Positions 10,874 to 19,673 of a DNA stretch of 64,000 nucleotides are shown here, piece after piece. The notes beneath the pieces were generated by a model that was not told the origin of the DNA, ran no database searches, and saw only the letters and a program-made list of their open reading frames with translations. Numbering within the stretch: the first letter of the stretch is position 1; each line of letters begins with the position of its first letter. The position numbers were made by a program, and so were the translations under genes. This stretch comes from Paraburkholderia bryophila (GTDB taxonomy: Bacteria > Pseudomonadota > Gammaproteobacteria > Burkholderiales > Burkholderiaceae): assembly GCF_003269035.1 (NCBI RefSeq), contig NZ_QLTK01000004.1, forward strand, positions 310,001 through 374,000, read 5' to 3'.

Positions 10874-10910
10874 GGCGGGGCGCGACTGCCCGATGACAGC
10901 GCGCCCCGCC
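10874..10910 (-). terminator. Hairpin after fliC, probable terminator
   Basis: A perfect 11-bp GC-rich stem, GGCGGGGCGCG (10874-10884) with CGCGCCCCGCC (10900-10910), lies 20 bp after the fliC stop. There is no strong T run on the minus strand, so it may instead protect the abundant fliC mRNA 3' end. The rest of the gap 10577-10929 holds only the fliD leader. Confidence 0.6.
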
Positions 10911-10929
10911 TTGACTACGTCAGCTCGTC

Positions 10930-12078
10930 TTACTGGAGGAGCTTCAGAACTTGCTGCGGGTTCGAGTTAGCTTGCGCCAACACCGAGATACCCGCTTGTT
11001 GCAGCACTTGCGCCTTGCTCAGGTTCGCCGTTTCCTGTGCGAAGTTGGCGTCCGTGATTTGCGACTGTGCCGACGACAGGTCGGTCGACTCAGCTTGCTG
11101 CGACGTGGCGATGGCCGTGAAGCGGTTTTGCGCGGCGCCCAGCGATGCCTGCAGGTTGTTGACCGTAGCCAGTGCGTTGTCGATCGACACCATGGCCTGA
11201 TTCGCGCCCGTCACCGTGCTGATGTTCAGGTTCGACACCGTCGGCGGCGTGTTGATCGCGTTGATCTGCGCCACGGCCGAAGCCTGAGCTGCCGAACCTG
11301 CGCCTGCCGTCGTCGTTGCTGCGGCCTGCAGTGCCAGCGCCGTACCTTGCGTACCCGTACCCGCCGTTGCGCCCGAGCCGAACACGGCTGCTGCGACGGT
11401 TTGCGCGATTGCCTGGTTGTTCTGGTCGGTAAAGGTGAAACCGCCCTTGCCGTCCGACAACACGTTGATGGCCGTGATGGCCGGGCTCGCTGCCGACGTG
11501 TACGTACCCGTGTTGTCGACGCTGACCGACACCGTGCCGACGGTTTGACCGGTTTGCACCAGACCGCCGCCGACCTTCGCTGCCGACATCGACTGGCTCA
11601 GGTTCAGGCTGATGGTCTGGCCAACGTTCGCGCCGACCTGGAACGTCACGTTACCTGCCGAGCCGTCCAGAATGTTCGTGCCGTTGTACGTGGTTTGCGA
11701 CGCGATACGGTTCACTTCCGAAATCTGCGCCGACACTTCCTTCTGCAGCGCAGCCTGGTCGCTCGACGACAGCGTGCCGGTTGATGCCTGCACAGCCAGT
11801 TGGCGAATACGTTGCAGGCTGGAGGTCAGCGACGACAGTGCGCTCGACGCGGTTTGAATCATCGACACGCCGTCGTTGGCGTTCGACACGCCCTGGTTCA
11901 GGCCGTTGATCTGCGTCGTCATACGCGTCGAGATCGCCAGACCTGCCGCGTCGTCGGCCGCGCTGTTGATGCGCTTGCCCGAAGACAGACGCGTGATGGC
12001 TTGCGAGAGAGCGCTTTGCGAGCCGTTCAGGTTCTGTTGCGCAACCAGCGAGTTGATATTGCTATTGATTCCGAGCAT
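10930..12078 (-). CDS. fliC: Flagellin
   Basis: 382 residues. The conserved D0/D1 N-terminus (MLGINSNINSLVAQQNL, then RLSSGKRINSAADDAAGLAI) and the conserved C-terminus (ANFAQETANLSKAQVLQQAG ... NSNPQQVLKLLQ) flank a short variable centre (about 175-280) rich in Ala, Thr and Gly that would be surface-exposed. It is the major filament protein, exported through the flagellar type III system and polymerised under the FliD cap. A sigma-28 promoter lies about 85-110 bp upstream. Confidence 0.97.
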   Translation of the reverse strand: MLGINSNINSLVAQQNLNGSQSALSQAITRLSSGKRINSAADDAAGLAISTRMTTQINGLNQGVSNANDGVSMIQTASSALSSLTSSLQRIRQLAVQASTGTLSSSDQAALQKEVSAQISEVNRIASQTTYNGTNILDGSAGNVTFQVGANVGQTISLNLSQSMSAAKVGGGLVQTGQTVGTVSVSVDNTGTYTSAASPAITAINVLSDGKGGFTFTDQNNQAIAQTVAAAVFGSGATAGTGTQGTALALQAAATTTAGAGSAAQASAVAQINAINTPPTVSNLNISTVTGANQAMVSIDNALATVNNLQASLGAAQNRFTAIATSQQAESTDLSSAQSQITDANFAQETANLSKAQVLQQAGISVLAQANSNPQQVLKLLQ

Positions 12079-12161
12079 GGAAGATCTCTCAAATAAGCAT
12101 TGGATTTTTTACCGACATCGGCAACGGCGGAATCATTCAATAGATGTCTACCGCATCACCA

Positions 12162-12188
12162 ATGACGGCCCACGCCAACGAAACTTGA
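12162..12188 (-). promoter_or_regulatory. Sigma-28 (FliA) promoter of fliC
   Basis: Read on the minus strand: TCAAGTTT (12188-12181), 11 bp, then GCCGTCAT (12169-12162). This matches the FliA consensus TAAAGTTT-N11-GCCGATAA in 12 of 16 positions with exact spacing. It leaves a leader of roughly 80 nt before the fliC ATG. Confidence 0.75.
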
Positions 12189-12305
12189 GAGATTTATCAA
12201 AATTTTATCCAAATAAGTTTTGTCGATATTTGTCAAGCCCGACTCATCCCATTTGCGATCCTAACTAACTGGTACAGTCTTACCCGCTCGGCCTTTACCA
12301 GCCTG

Positions 12306-12335
12306 CTTCGCGAGCCGATACCCCGACTCGCGAAG
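12306..12335. other. Perfect inverted repeat between flgE and the fliC promoter
   Basis: CTTCGCGAG at 12306-12314 pairs with CTCGCGAAG at 12327-12335, loop 12 nt. It lies about 90 bp after the flgE stop. No T run follows on either strand, so terminator, processing hairpin or operator all remain possible. Confidence 0.45.
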
Positions 12336-12424
12336 AAAAGCCCTTTAACGATAAACACTTACCGCCTCGCGCGAATATCGCGCAAAGTTTATCGATCGGC
12401 GTTTTTAAGCAACGTTGCGACGGC

Positions 12425-13930
12425 TTAAAGATTCATTAAGGTCTGGTCGACGGTCTTTTGCGTCTTGATCGTCTGCGCGTTCGCCTGATAGTTGCGTTGC
12501 GCGGTAATCAGCTTGACCAGTTCGCTGGTGAGATCGACATTCGAGTTCTCCACCGCGCCGCCTTGCAGGACGCCGTGATTCGTCGAACCCGGCGCCGAAA
12601 TCTGCGCGACGCCCGATTGCGACGTCTGCTGGAACTCGTTGTTGCCGAGGTTCACCAGACCGTTCTGGTTCGAAAAGTTCGCCAGCGCGATCTGACCGAG
12701 CGCAGTGGTTTGCTGGTTCGAGTAGTTGCCGGTCAGCGTGCCGTCGGCGGCAATCGTGAAGCTCGTCAGCGTGCCGGCGGCGTAGCCGTCGGGTTGCAGC
12801 GTGTTCACGCCATTCTTGCCGCCGTACTGCGTCGTGCCGCCGATGTTCAGCGTCAGATTCTGCGGCGTGGACGAACCGTCCGTGGTCGGCACACCGAAGT
12901 TGAACACGAACGGCGTGGCGGTGGCGACGCCGGTCTTGTCCGTGGTACCGAGCAGCGTGCCCGACGAATTGAAATTCGCGTGGCCGATCAGTTGCGCCGC
13001 GCCGCTCGACGGCCCCGCGTAGACATTCCACGCGCCGGCCGCCGTCTTGGCGAAGTACAGGTTGACCGTCTGCGAGCCGCCGAGCGAATCGTAGACCGTC
13101 GTGCTGGTCGAGTAGTTGTACGTGGTCGAGCTGTTCTGGTTGAACGCGATCGGCGTGGGCGCGATCGTGTAGCTGTCGTTCGTGGCCGGCAGACCATTGA
13201 ACGTGATGGTCTGACCGTTGCCGAGCGGGATCGCGGTGCCGGCCGTGTAGGTGCCGGTGGTCGACGTGCCGAGTGTGTTGTCGGTCACCGTGTAGGCGGT
13301 CGCGCTCGTGAACCTGACGGTGTAGTTGTCGTTGTTGGTGCCCGAAGCCGGGTGCGTGATGGTCGCGCCGGGCGTGGTGAGCGTGCCGGTGTTCGCGCCG
13401 GGCGTGACGGTCGGCGTGCCGAGCATCAGCTTGTCCTGCGCATTCAGGTTCAGACCGGCGACGATCTTCGTGGTGGCCTGCGGCGCGATATTCGCGGTCG
13501 GCACGCTGAGCGGCACGGTTTGCGCGGTATTGACGACACCCGCGCCGTTCGCGCCGAAACCCATCAGTTTCAGGCCTTGCGCGTTGGTGATGAAACCGTT
13601 CTTGTCGAGCTGGAACACGCCGTTGCGCGAGTAGACCGCCGTCCCGTTGTTCGACAACTGGAAAAACCCATTACCGTTGATCGCGACGTTGAGCGCCTGG
13701 TTGGTGCTGCTGATCGTGCCTTGCGAAAACTGCTGCTGTACTTCGGCAAGCCGGGTGCCGATGCCAACCTGATTGCCCACCGCGGTCGCCACCGAATTGG
13801 CGTACATGTCGGCGAATTGCGCGGAGCCGCTTTTGAAGCCGACTGTATGCGAGTTGGCGACGTTATTGCCGATCACGTCGAGATTCTGCGACGCGGCCGT
13901 CACCCCACTTAAACCTTGCTGGTATCCCAT
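12425..13930 (-). CDS. flgE: Flagellar hook protein FlgE (stand-alone copy)
   Basis: 501 residues. The N-terminus (MGYQQGLSGVTAASQNLDVI, then GNNVANSHTVGFK) is the flagellar rod/hook signature; TTVYDSLGGSQTVNLYF near 285-305 and the C-terminal helix (ENSNVDLTSELVKLITAQRN) are typical of FlgE. A Thr/Gly/Asn-rich stretch at about 170-280 is the variable outer domain. Hook subunits form the flexible joint between rod and filament. Usually flgE sits inside the flgB-L operon; here it stands alone between fliC and a fliD remnant, so it may be a second hook gene or a relocated one. Confidence 0.9.
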   Translation of the reverse strand: MGYQQGLSGVTAASQNLDVIGNNVANSHTVGFKSGSAQFADMYANSVATAVGNQVGIGTRLAEVQQQFSQGTISSTNQALNVAINGNGFFQLSNNGTAVYSRNGVFQLDKNGFITNAQGLKLMGFGANGAGVVNTAQTVPLSVPTANIAPQATTKIVAGLNLNAQDKLMLGTPTVTPGANTGTLTTPGATITHPASGTNNDNYTVRFTSATAYTVTDNTLGTSTTGTYTAGTAIPLGNGQTITFNGLPATNDSYTIAPTPIAFNQNSSTTYNYSTSTTVYDSLGGSQTVNLYFAKTAAGAWNVYAGPSSGAAQLIGHANFNSSGTLLGTTDKTGVATATPFVFNFGVPTTDGSSTPQNLTLNIGGTTQYGGKNGVNTLQPDGYAAGTLTSFTIAADGTLTGNYSNQQTTALGQIALANFSNQNGLVNLGNNEFQQTSQSGVAQISAPGSTNHGVLQGGAVENSNVDLTSELVKLITAQRNYQANAQTIKTQKTVDQTLMNL

Positions 13931-14015
13931 CGTGGTCTCCGTTCTGGAAAATCGTAACTTCGGTGGTGTCGTTCTGAAGAGGGACGCGGCGCCGTGATTT
14001 CAGCGCCCCGCAATG

Positions 14016-14258
14016 TCAGACGCTCGTCGCGTCGCCGGATAAGCTGTCGGGAAGCGGTGCGACGGCCCGCTGCAACGGAGCGGTATTCGCATCCGCCAGC
14101 GCCGACACGAGGTGTGAAACGAGGTGTGAAACGAGGTCCGACACGTTCATCGCGCCATTACCAGTCGAATCGCCGGTAAACGATTGGGCTGCGGATGGCA
14201 TCTGGTTCTGCGCACTGGCGGTCGACGCGCTGACCGACGTGGTGGTGATCGATGACAT
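14016..14258 (-). pseudogene. Decayed N-terminal remnant of a second fliD
   Basis: An 80-codon frame whose first ~60 residues match the start of FliD at 9-10.6 kb: MSSITTTSVSASTASAQNQ against MSTINTTSVNQATSNARNQ, with AAQS, STGN and LVSAL kept in order. After residue ~65 the similarity stops and the frame ends. A 12-bp tandem duplication (14109-14120 and 14121-14132) doubles SHLV. The upstream DNA is also a copy of the fliD leader. A truncated protein might be made, but a cap function is impossible because the filament-contacting C-terminal domain is missing. Confidence 0.8.
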
Positions 14259-14349
14259 GCAAAGGCTCCGTGCGCCGAGTTATTCGCTGTTTTTGGTGCG
14301 ACGCCCCGAGCCCGTCGATCTGGACTATCTATCCGCCACACCCGCATTC

Positions 14350-14407
14350 TTACAATTGTTTCAAATGTTACGCGATATTTCTCGAAAACATTGTGAAGAT
14401 TTGTCGT
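14350..14407 (-). repeat. Conserved fliD upstream block, copy 2
   Basis: Copy of the block at 10670-10727, roughly 80% identical by eye, about 90-150 bp upstream of the fliD remnant. The stretch after the start codon (GGCTCCGTGCG and GACGCCCC) is shared too. The rest of the 331-bp gap to the glutathione transferase gene shows nothing recognisable. Confidence 0.6.
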
Positions 14408-14589
14408 AGGAATGCGGCTGTGCAAGCCTATGCGCGGTTTTTACGCAGGGTGGGCTCATCACGACGACGGCCTCGGCGCGCTATCCGCGCATGTCGATTT
14501 CCGCTGTTATCGTTCGTCGTCGGGTAAACGGCCCTGCGGCCGTCGTTGCGCCACGACAGCGCGCCCAGCAACCGCCCACGGTGACCACG

Positions 14590-15249
14590 ATGACCCTGAA
14601 GCTTTATGCCCATCCCTTCTCTTCTTACTGCCAGAAGGTCCTGATCGCGCTTTACGAAAACGGCACGCCGTTCGAACTGCGCAAGCTCGCGCACGACGAC
14701 CCGCAGGTCATGGCGGAATTCGCCGCGCTCTGGCCGATCAAGCGCTTTCCGCTGCTGGTCGACGGCAACCGGACCGTGATGGAGGCGAGCGTCATCATCG
14801 AGTACCTCGGTCTCGTGCATCCCGGCCCGGTGCGGCTGCTGCCGGCTGATCCGCTCGCGGCGCTGGAGGTGCGCGGCATGGATCGTTTCTTCGACAATTA
14901 CATCTCGACGCCGCAGCAGCGGATCGTGTTCGACAGCCTGCGTCCGGAAGCGGAGCGCGATCCGACCGGCGTCGCCGAAGCGCGCGCCATGCTCGACACC
15001 GCATACGGCTGGCTGAACGATGTGATGACGCAACGCGAGTGGGCCGCCGGCGACCACTTCAGTCTCGCCGATTGCGGCGCCGCGCCGTTCCTGTTCTACG
15101 CGGACTGGACCCACCGCATCGGCGCGGCGTATCCGCACGTGCTGGCATACCGCAAGCGCCTGCTGGCGCGCCCATCGTTCGCGCGCGCGGTCGACGAAGC
15201 GCGGCCGTATCGCTCGTACTTTCCGCTCGGCGCGCCTGAGCGCGATTAG
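14590..15249 (+). CDS. Glutathione S-transferase family protein
   Basis: 219 residues from the ATG at 14590. The N-terminal thioredoxin-like domain (MTLKLYAHPFSSYCQKVLIA) contains the S/C-x-x-C-type glutathione site and the cis-Pro in KRFPLLVDG (about residue 55); VMEASVIIEYL is the conserved ES-type glutathione gamma-glutamyl contact. The C-terminal helical domain carries the N-capping motif SLADCGAAPFL (about 158-168). It likely conjugates or reduces electrophiles in the cytoplasm; the substrate is unknown. It is followed by a LysR gene that may regulate it. Confidence 0.92.
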   Translation: MTLKLYAHPFSSYCQKVLIALYENGTPFELRKLAHDDPQVMAEFAALWPIKRFPLLVDGNRTVMEASVIIEYLGLVHPGPVRLLPADPLAALEVRGMDRFFDNYISTPQQRIVFDSLRPEAERDPTGVAEARAMLDTAYGWLNDVMTQREWAAGDHFSLADCGAAPFLFYADWTHRIGAAYPHVLAYRKRLLARPSFARAVDEARPYRSYFPLGAPERD

Positions 15250-15418
15250 TCGGACACGGTCGTCGGCCCTGCGCGCGCGGCCCCAGCCACGGGGCCGGCG
15301 CAGCGCCGCGCGGGCACATCCTTCGCTGCCGGCAAAACCCCACTGCGACAACAGGATTTCCACCCTATACACTTCACGTCGAAACCCAATTCCGCCCATT
15401 ACTCATAAGGCAAAAAAC

Positions 15419-16336
15419 ATGGACCGTTTCGAAGCGATGGAGATATTTACGCGGGTGGTGGAGGCCAACAGCTTCACCAAAGTATCCGAATCGCTCGACC
15501 TGCCCCGCGCCAAAGTCAGCCGCACGATCCAGGCGCTGGAGGAACACGTCGGCGTGCGTCTCCTGAACCGTTCGACGCGCCAGGTCAGCGTCACCGAAGA
15601 CGGCGCGGCCTTCTACGAGCGCTGCGTGAGCATCCTCGCCGAAGTCGCCGAGGCCGAATCGTCGCTGTCGAACAAGCGCGAAAATCCGGCTGGCACGATC
15701 CGCGTGGACACGTCCGGCACGCTCGCGCGGGCGCTGCTGCTGCCCGCGCTCGACGATTTTTACCGTCAGTACCCCGAGATCGACGTGCGGCTCGGACTCG
15801 CGGATCGCAATATCGATCTGATCCAGGACGGCGTGGATTGCGTGATCCGCATGGGCACGCCCGAAGAGTCGAGTCTGGTGGCGCGGCGCATCGGCCAGGC
15901 GCGCATCGTGACGTGCGCGTCGCCGGCCTATCTGGAGCAGCACGGCACGCCCACCACGCTGGAGGAATTGAGCGAGCATCGCGCGGTCAATTACGTCTCG
16001 GCGCGCACCGGCCGAACCTTCCCGTTCGAATACGAAGTGGCCGGCGAGATCGCCCGGGTCACGCTGAAAAGCGTGCTTGCCGTGAACGACGGTTCGGTCT
16101 ACATCGGTGCGGCCGCGCTCGGCCACGGCATCATTCAACCGTCGCGTTTCATGGTGGCCGATCTGATCAAGGAAGGTGCGCTGAAGGAAATCCTGACCGA
16201 CCACACGAGCCCGAGCACCCCGTTGTCGATTCTGTACGCGCATCGCCGCAATCTGAGTTCGCGGCTACGTGCGTTTATCGATTGGGTCAGCGAGCTGTCG
16301 CGCAACAATCCCGATCTGCGCATAGCGGACGCCTGA
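15419..16336 (+). CDS. LysR-family transcriptional regulator (CrgA-like)
   Basis: 305 residues. It begins MDRFEAMEIFTRVVEANSFT, the usual start of the large CrgA/DmlR-like LysR group; the winged HTH covers about residues 3-62 (RAKVSRTIQALEEHVGVRLL) and the effector domain about 90-295. It is on the same strand as the GST gene, 169 bp behind it, and ends in a bidirectional terminator. Target genes are not visible beyond this neighbour. Confidence 0.92.
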   Translation: MDRFEAMEIFTRVVEANSFTKVSESLDLPRAKVSRTIQALEEHVGVRLLNRSTRQVSVTEDGAAFYERCVSILAEVAEAESSLSNKRENPAGTIRVDTSGTLARALLLPALDDFYRQYPEIDVRLGLADRNIDLIQDGVDCVIRMGTPEESSLVARRIGQARIVTCASPAYLEQHGTPTTLEELSEHRAVNYVSARTGRTFPFEYEVAGEIARVTLKSVLAVNDGSVYIGAAALGHGIIQPSRFMVADLIKEGALKEILTDHTSPSTPLSILYAHRRNLSSRLRAFIDWVSELSRNNPDLRIADA

Positions 16337-16385
16337 GCGGCAAGCGCGATCGGCGGCAGGTATCACGCGCCCCAAAAACAAAAGC

Positions 16386-16422
16386 AAAAACCCCATGCGT
16401 TGAAAAAACGCATGGGGTTTTT
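16386..16422. terminator. Bidirectional terminator between lysR and gtsD
   Basis: AAAAACCCCATGCGT pairs with ACGCATGGGGTTTTT around a short A-rich loop. T runs follow the stem on both strands, so it can end both the LysR transcript (+) and the gts operon (-). Confidence 0.9.
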
Positions 16423-16471
16423 CTTTGCAGAACCCGACTATGCAGTGAGGCAGTCAGGTTCCCACCATCAA

Positions 16472-17587
16472 TCAGGCAATCCGCTCTTCGTTCGACGGAT
16501 CGAACAGCACCGCCTTCGACGTATCGAACAACAGCGTGGCGTTCGTCAGCGGCTGCGGGTTCGACGCCGGGTGTACGCGGCTCACGATACGCTTGCCGTT
16601 GACCTGCGCGAACACCAGCGTGTCCGGTCCCGTCGGCTCGATCACGTCGACCTTCAATTCGATCGGCTGCAGCTGCGCGTTGTCGCCGTGCGCGCCGCGC
16701 GCGTCGGTGATGCGTTCCGGGCGCAGACCCAGAATCACATCGCGGCCCACGTGCGACTTGACCTTGGCCGAATCGAACGGCAGGTTCAACGCGGCACGCG
16801 TGACGCCCGTGTCCAGTTCGAGCGCAACACCTGCGCCCTGCTCCACCAGCTTGCCCTGAATGAAGTTCATCGGCGGCGCGCCGATGAAGCCGGCTACGAA
16901 CAGATTCGACGGCGAATCGTAGATTTCCTGCGGCGCGCCGAATTGCTGCACGATGCCGTCTTTCATCACGGCGATGCGGTCGCCGAGCGTCATCGCTTCG
17001 ATCTGATCGTGCGTCACGTAGACGATCGTCGTGCCGAGGCGTTGATGCAGCAGCTTGATTTCCGAACGCATCTCGATGCGCAGCTTCGCGTCGAGGTTCG
17101 ACAGCGGCTCGTCGAACAGGAACATCACCGGATCGCGCGCGAGCGCACGGCCCATCGCCACGCGCTGACGCTGGCCGCCGGACAATTGCCCCGGCTTGCG
17201 GTCCAGCAGGTGCGTGATCTGCAGCGTGTTCGACACCCGGTCGACGATCTGTGCCTGCTCCTGCTTCGGCACCTTGCGGATGTTCAGGCCGAACGAGATG
17301 TTCTCGCGCACCGTCATGGACGGATACAGCGCATACGACTGAAACACCATCGCGATATCGCGATCTTTCGGCGACAGGTTGTTCACCGTCTTGCCGTCGA
17401 TCTGGATCTCGCCCTTGGTGACGGTTTCGAGGCCGGCGATCATGTTGAGCAGCGTCGACTTACCGCAGCCCGAGCCGCCGACCAGAATCAGGAACTGGCC
17501 GTCTTCGATGTCGATGTTGACACCCTTCAGAACCGGCACCCCGTTCGGGTAGGTCTTGTACACGTCACGGATGGAAAGGCTTGCCAT
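16472..17587 (-). CDS. gtsD: Sugar ABC transporter ATP-binding protein (UgpC/MalK type)
   Basis: 371 residues. Walker A GGSGCGKST (about residues 36-44), signature LSGGQRQR (about 134-141), Walker B VMFLFDEPLSNLD, switch His in THDQ, then a C-terminal TOBE/regulatory domain (about 235-370) typical of MalK/UgpC-type ATPases that energise carbohydrate importers. It lies last in gtsA-B-C-D, 105 bp after gtsC. Next to zwf-pgl-glk the cargo is most likely glucose or a related hexose. Confidence 0.93.
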   Translation of the reverse strand: MASLSIRDVYKTYPNGVPVLKGVNIDIEDGQFLILVGGSGCGKSTLLNMIAGLETVTKGEIQIDGKTVNNLSPKDRDIAMVFQSYALYPSMTVRENISFGLNIRKVPKQEQAQIVDRVSNTLQITHLLDRKPGQLSGGQRQRVAMGRALARDPVMFLFDEPLSNLDAKLRIEMRSEIKLLHQRLGTTIVYVTHDQIEAMTLGDRIAVMKDGIVQQFGAPQEIYDSPSNLFVAGFIGAPPMNFIQGKLVEQGAGVALELDTGVTRAALNLPFDSAKVKSHVGRDVILGLRPERITDARGAHGDNAQLQPIELKVDVIEPTGPDTLVFAQVNGKRIVSRVHPASNPQPLTNATLLFDTSKAVLFDPSNEERIA

Positions 17588-17692
17588 GCTGTGAATCCTC
17601 TTTGTCTCTGGTACTGCTTGAAAACGTCTTGTCGGGTGACGGCGGCGCGGTTCATATGAAGCGCCGTCGTCCTCGGATGGTTTAGCCCGGCT

Positions 17693-18550
17693 TCAGCCCT
17701 TCACCGCGCCCGCCGTCAGGCCGCGCACGAAATAGCGTCCGGCGACGATGTAGACCAGCAAGGTGGGCAGCGCCGCGATGATCGCGCCGGCCATGTCCAC
17801 GTTGTATTCCTTCACGCCGGTCGAGGTGTTCACGAGGTTGTTCAGCGCCACCGTGATCGGCATCGAATCGACGCCGGAGAACACGATCCCGAACAGGAAG
17901 TCATTCCAGATCTGCGTGAATTGCCAGATCAGGCAGACCATGAAAATGGGCAGCGACACCGGCATCAGAATCTTCGTGAAGATCGTGAAGAAACCCGCAC
18001 CGTCGATCCGCGCGGCTTTCACGAGTTCAGCCGGAATGCTGACGTAGAAGTTGCGGAAGAACATGGTCGTGAAGGCGATCCCGTAGATCACGTGCACCAC
18101 CACCAGACCGGTCGTCGTGTTCGACAGGCCCAACATGCCTTCGAAGCGCGCCATCGGCAGCAGGATCGCCTGGAACGGAATGAAACAGCCGACCAGAATC
18201 ATCGTGAAGATCGGGTCCGCGCCGCGGAAACGCCAGTGTGTCAGCACATAGCCGTTGAACGCGCCGATGATCGACGAGATCAGCACGGCGGGAATCACCA
18301 TCCGCACCGAGTTCATGAAGAACGGCTGCATACCGTCGCAGCGCACCCCCGTACAGGCGCCGCTCCATGCCTTGATCCACGGATCGATGGTCCAGTGCGT
18401 GGGCGGCGTCAACAGATTGCCGGTACGCAACTGATCGATGTCCTTGAACGACGTGGACAGCATCACGTACAGCGGGAACAGGAAGTACAGGGCGAACAGA
18501 ATCAAGGCCGCATAAATGACGGCGCGGCTGATCGTCATCTTAGGCTGCAT
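17693..18550 (-). CDS. gtsC: Sugar ABC transporter permease, second subunit
   Basis: 285 residues with six membrane segments. The EAA loop, which docks to the ATPase, reads AARIDGAGFFTIFTKILMPVS (about residues 190-210, EAA degenerate as in sugar permeases). It belongs to the MalG-type permeases. The start overlaps the end of gtsB by 11 bp, showing translational coupling. With GtsB it forms the membrane pore of the hexose importer. Confidence 0.93.
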   Translation of the reverse strand: MQPKMTISRAVIYAALILFALYFLFPLYVMLSTSFKDIDQLRTGNLLTPPTHWTIDPWIKAWSGACTGVRCDGMQPFFMNSVRMVIPAVLISSIIGAFNGYVLTHWRFRGADPIFTMILVGCFIPFQAILLPMARFEGMLGLSNTTTGLVVVHVIYGIAFTTMFFRNFYVSIPAELVKAARIDGAGFFTIFTKILMPVSLPIFMVCLIWQFTQIWNDFLFGIVFSGVDSMPITVALNNLVNTSTGVKEYNVDMAGAIIAALPTLLVYIVAGRYFVRGLTAGAVKG

Positions 18551-19478
18551 TGCGGGTGCTCCTCGATTCCAGATACATCAGCGGCACGAGCACGGCGACG
18601 ACGGTGGCGAGCATCATCATCGACGAAGCCGCGCCGACGCCCAGTTGCCCGCGATTGAACGAAAACGTGTACATGAAAATAGCCGGCAGCGATGAGGACG
18701 TGCCCGGACCGCCCGCGGTCAGCGCGACGACCAGGTCGAAGGTCTTGATCGTGATGTGGCAGAGAATCAGCAGCACGGAGAAAAACACCGGACGCATGCT
18801 CGGAATCACGATCTTGCGGTAGATGGTGGGCAGCCCTGCGCCGTCCATCTGCGCCGCCTTGAAGATCTCGCCGTCGACACCGCGCAGACCCGCGAGGAAC
18901 AGCGCCATCACGAAGCCGGTGGATTGCCAGACGGCCGCGATCACGACGCAGAAGATGGCCTTGTCCGGGTCGCCCAGCCAGCTGAACGAGAAGCTGGTCC
19001 AACCCCAGTCATGGAATACCTTTTCGAGGCCGACGCTCGGCGTCATGATCCATTGCCACGCCGTACCCGTCACGATGAACGACAACGCCATCGGGTACAG
19101 GAACACGGCGCGCAGCGCGCCTTCGTTGCGGATCTGCTGATCGAGCAGGATCGCGAGGAACAGACCGAGACCGATACAGATACCGATGAACGGAATCCCG
19201 AACCAGCCGAGGTTGGCCGCCGAGGTCCAGAACACGTCGTTATCGAAGAGCTCGCGATAACGGTCGAGACCGACGAACTCATAGCGAGGCATCAGCCGCG
19301 AATTGGACAGCGACAGATAGCCGGTAATTGCGATAAAGCCATACACGAAGATCAGGCTGATCACGACGCTGGGTGCGAGCACCAGCTTCGGAATCCAGCG
19401 ATCGGCAAGCGCCGCCATCGGCGACGCGCGGCGGGCGGCGGTGGCCGTTTTCCCGTTTCCGCTGATAGAAGCAGTCAC
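18540..19478 (-). CDS. gtsB: Sugar ABC transporter permease, first subunit
   Basis: 312 residues from the GTG at 19478, chosen because AGGAG lies 7 bp upstream; an ATG further upstream would add a basic non-conserved tail. Six membrane segments and the ATPase-docking loop FKAAQMDGAGLPTIYRKIVI (about 220-240) mark it as a MalF-type permease. It overlaps gtsC. Its N-terminal ~25 residues are polar, then the first membrane helix begins at WIPKLVLAPSV. Confidence 0.9.
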   Translation of the reverse strand: MTASISGNGKTATAARRASPMAALADRWIPKLVLAPSVVISLIFVYGFIAITGYLSLSNSRLMPRYEFVGLDRYRELFDNDVFWTSAANLGWFGIPFIGICIGLGLFLAILLDQQIRNEGALRAVFLYPMALSFIVTGTAWQWIMTPSVGLEKVFHDWGWTSFSFSWLGDPDKAIFCVVIAAVWQSTGFVMALFLAGLRGVDGEIFKAAQMDGAGLPTIYRKIVIPSMRPVFFSVLLILCHITIKTFDLVVALTAGGPGTSSSLPAIFMYTFSFNRGQLGVGAASSMMMLATVVAVLVPLMYLESRSTRNAA

Positions 19479-19619
19479 TACTCGACTCCTGCTGAAACTG
19501 AACCGCCGCGGTACTCGCGCCCGACAGACGCAAGGCGGCAACGGCCTGGGTGTGACTCGATGAATCCAGAGGTGAAACCGCCCGCCGACAAACCAGTCGG
19601 CGTAACCGGCGGTCTGAAG

Positions 19620-19657
19620 GGCGCGCCCGGTGTGCGTGGAGTCACGCCGGGCGCGCC
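19620..19657 (-). promoter_or_regulatory. Stable hairpin between gtsA and gtsB
   Basis: An 11-bp stem (19620-19630 with 19647-19657, all G/C) lies 16 bp after the gtsA stop in the 195-bp gtsA-gtsB gap. No T run follows. Such hairpins commonly protect the mRNA of the binding protein and lower expression of the permease genes; that role is inferred here. Confidence 0.6.
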
Positions 19658-19673
19658 GCTTCGCTTACTTCAC

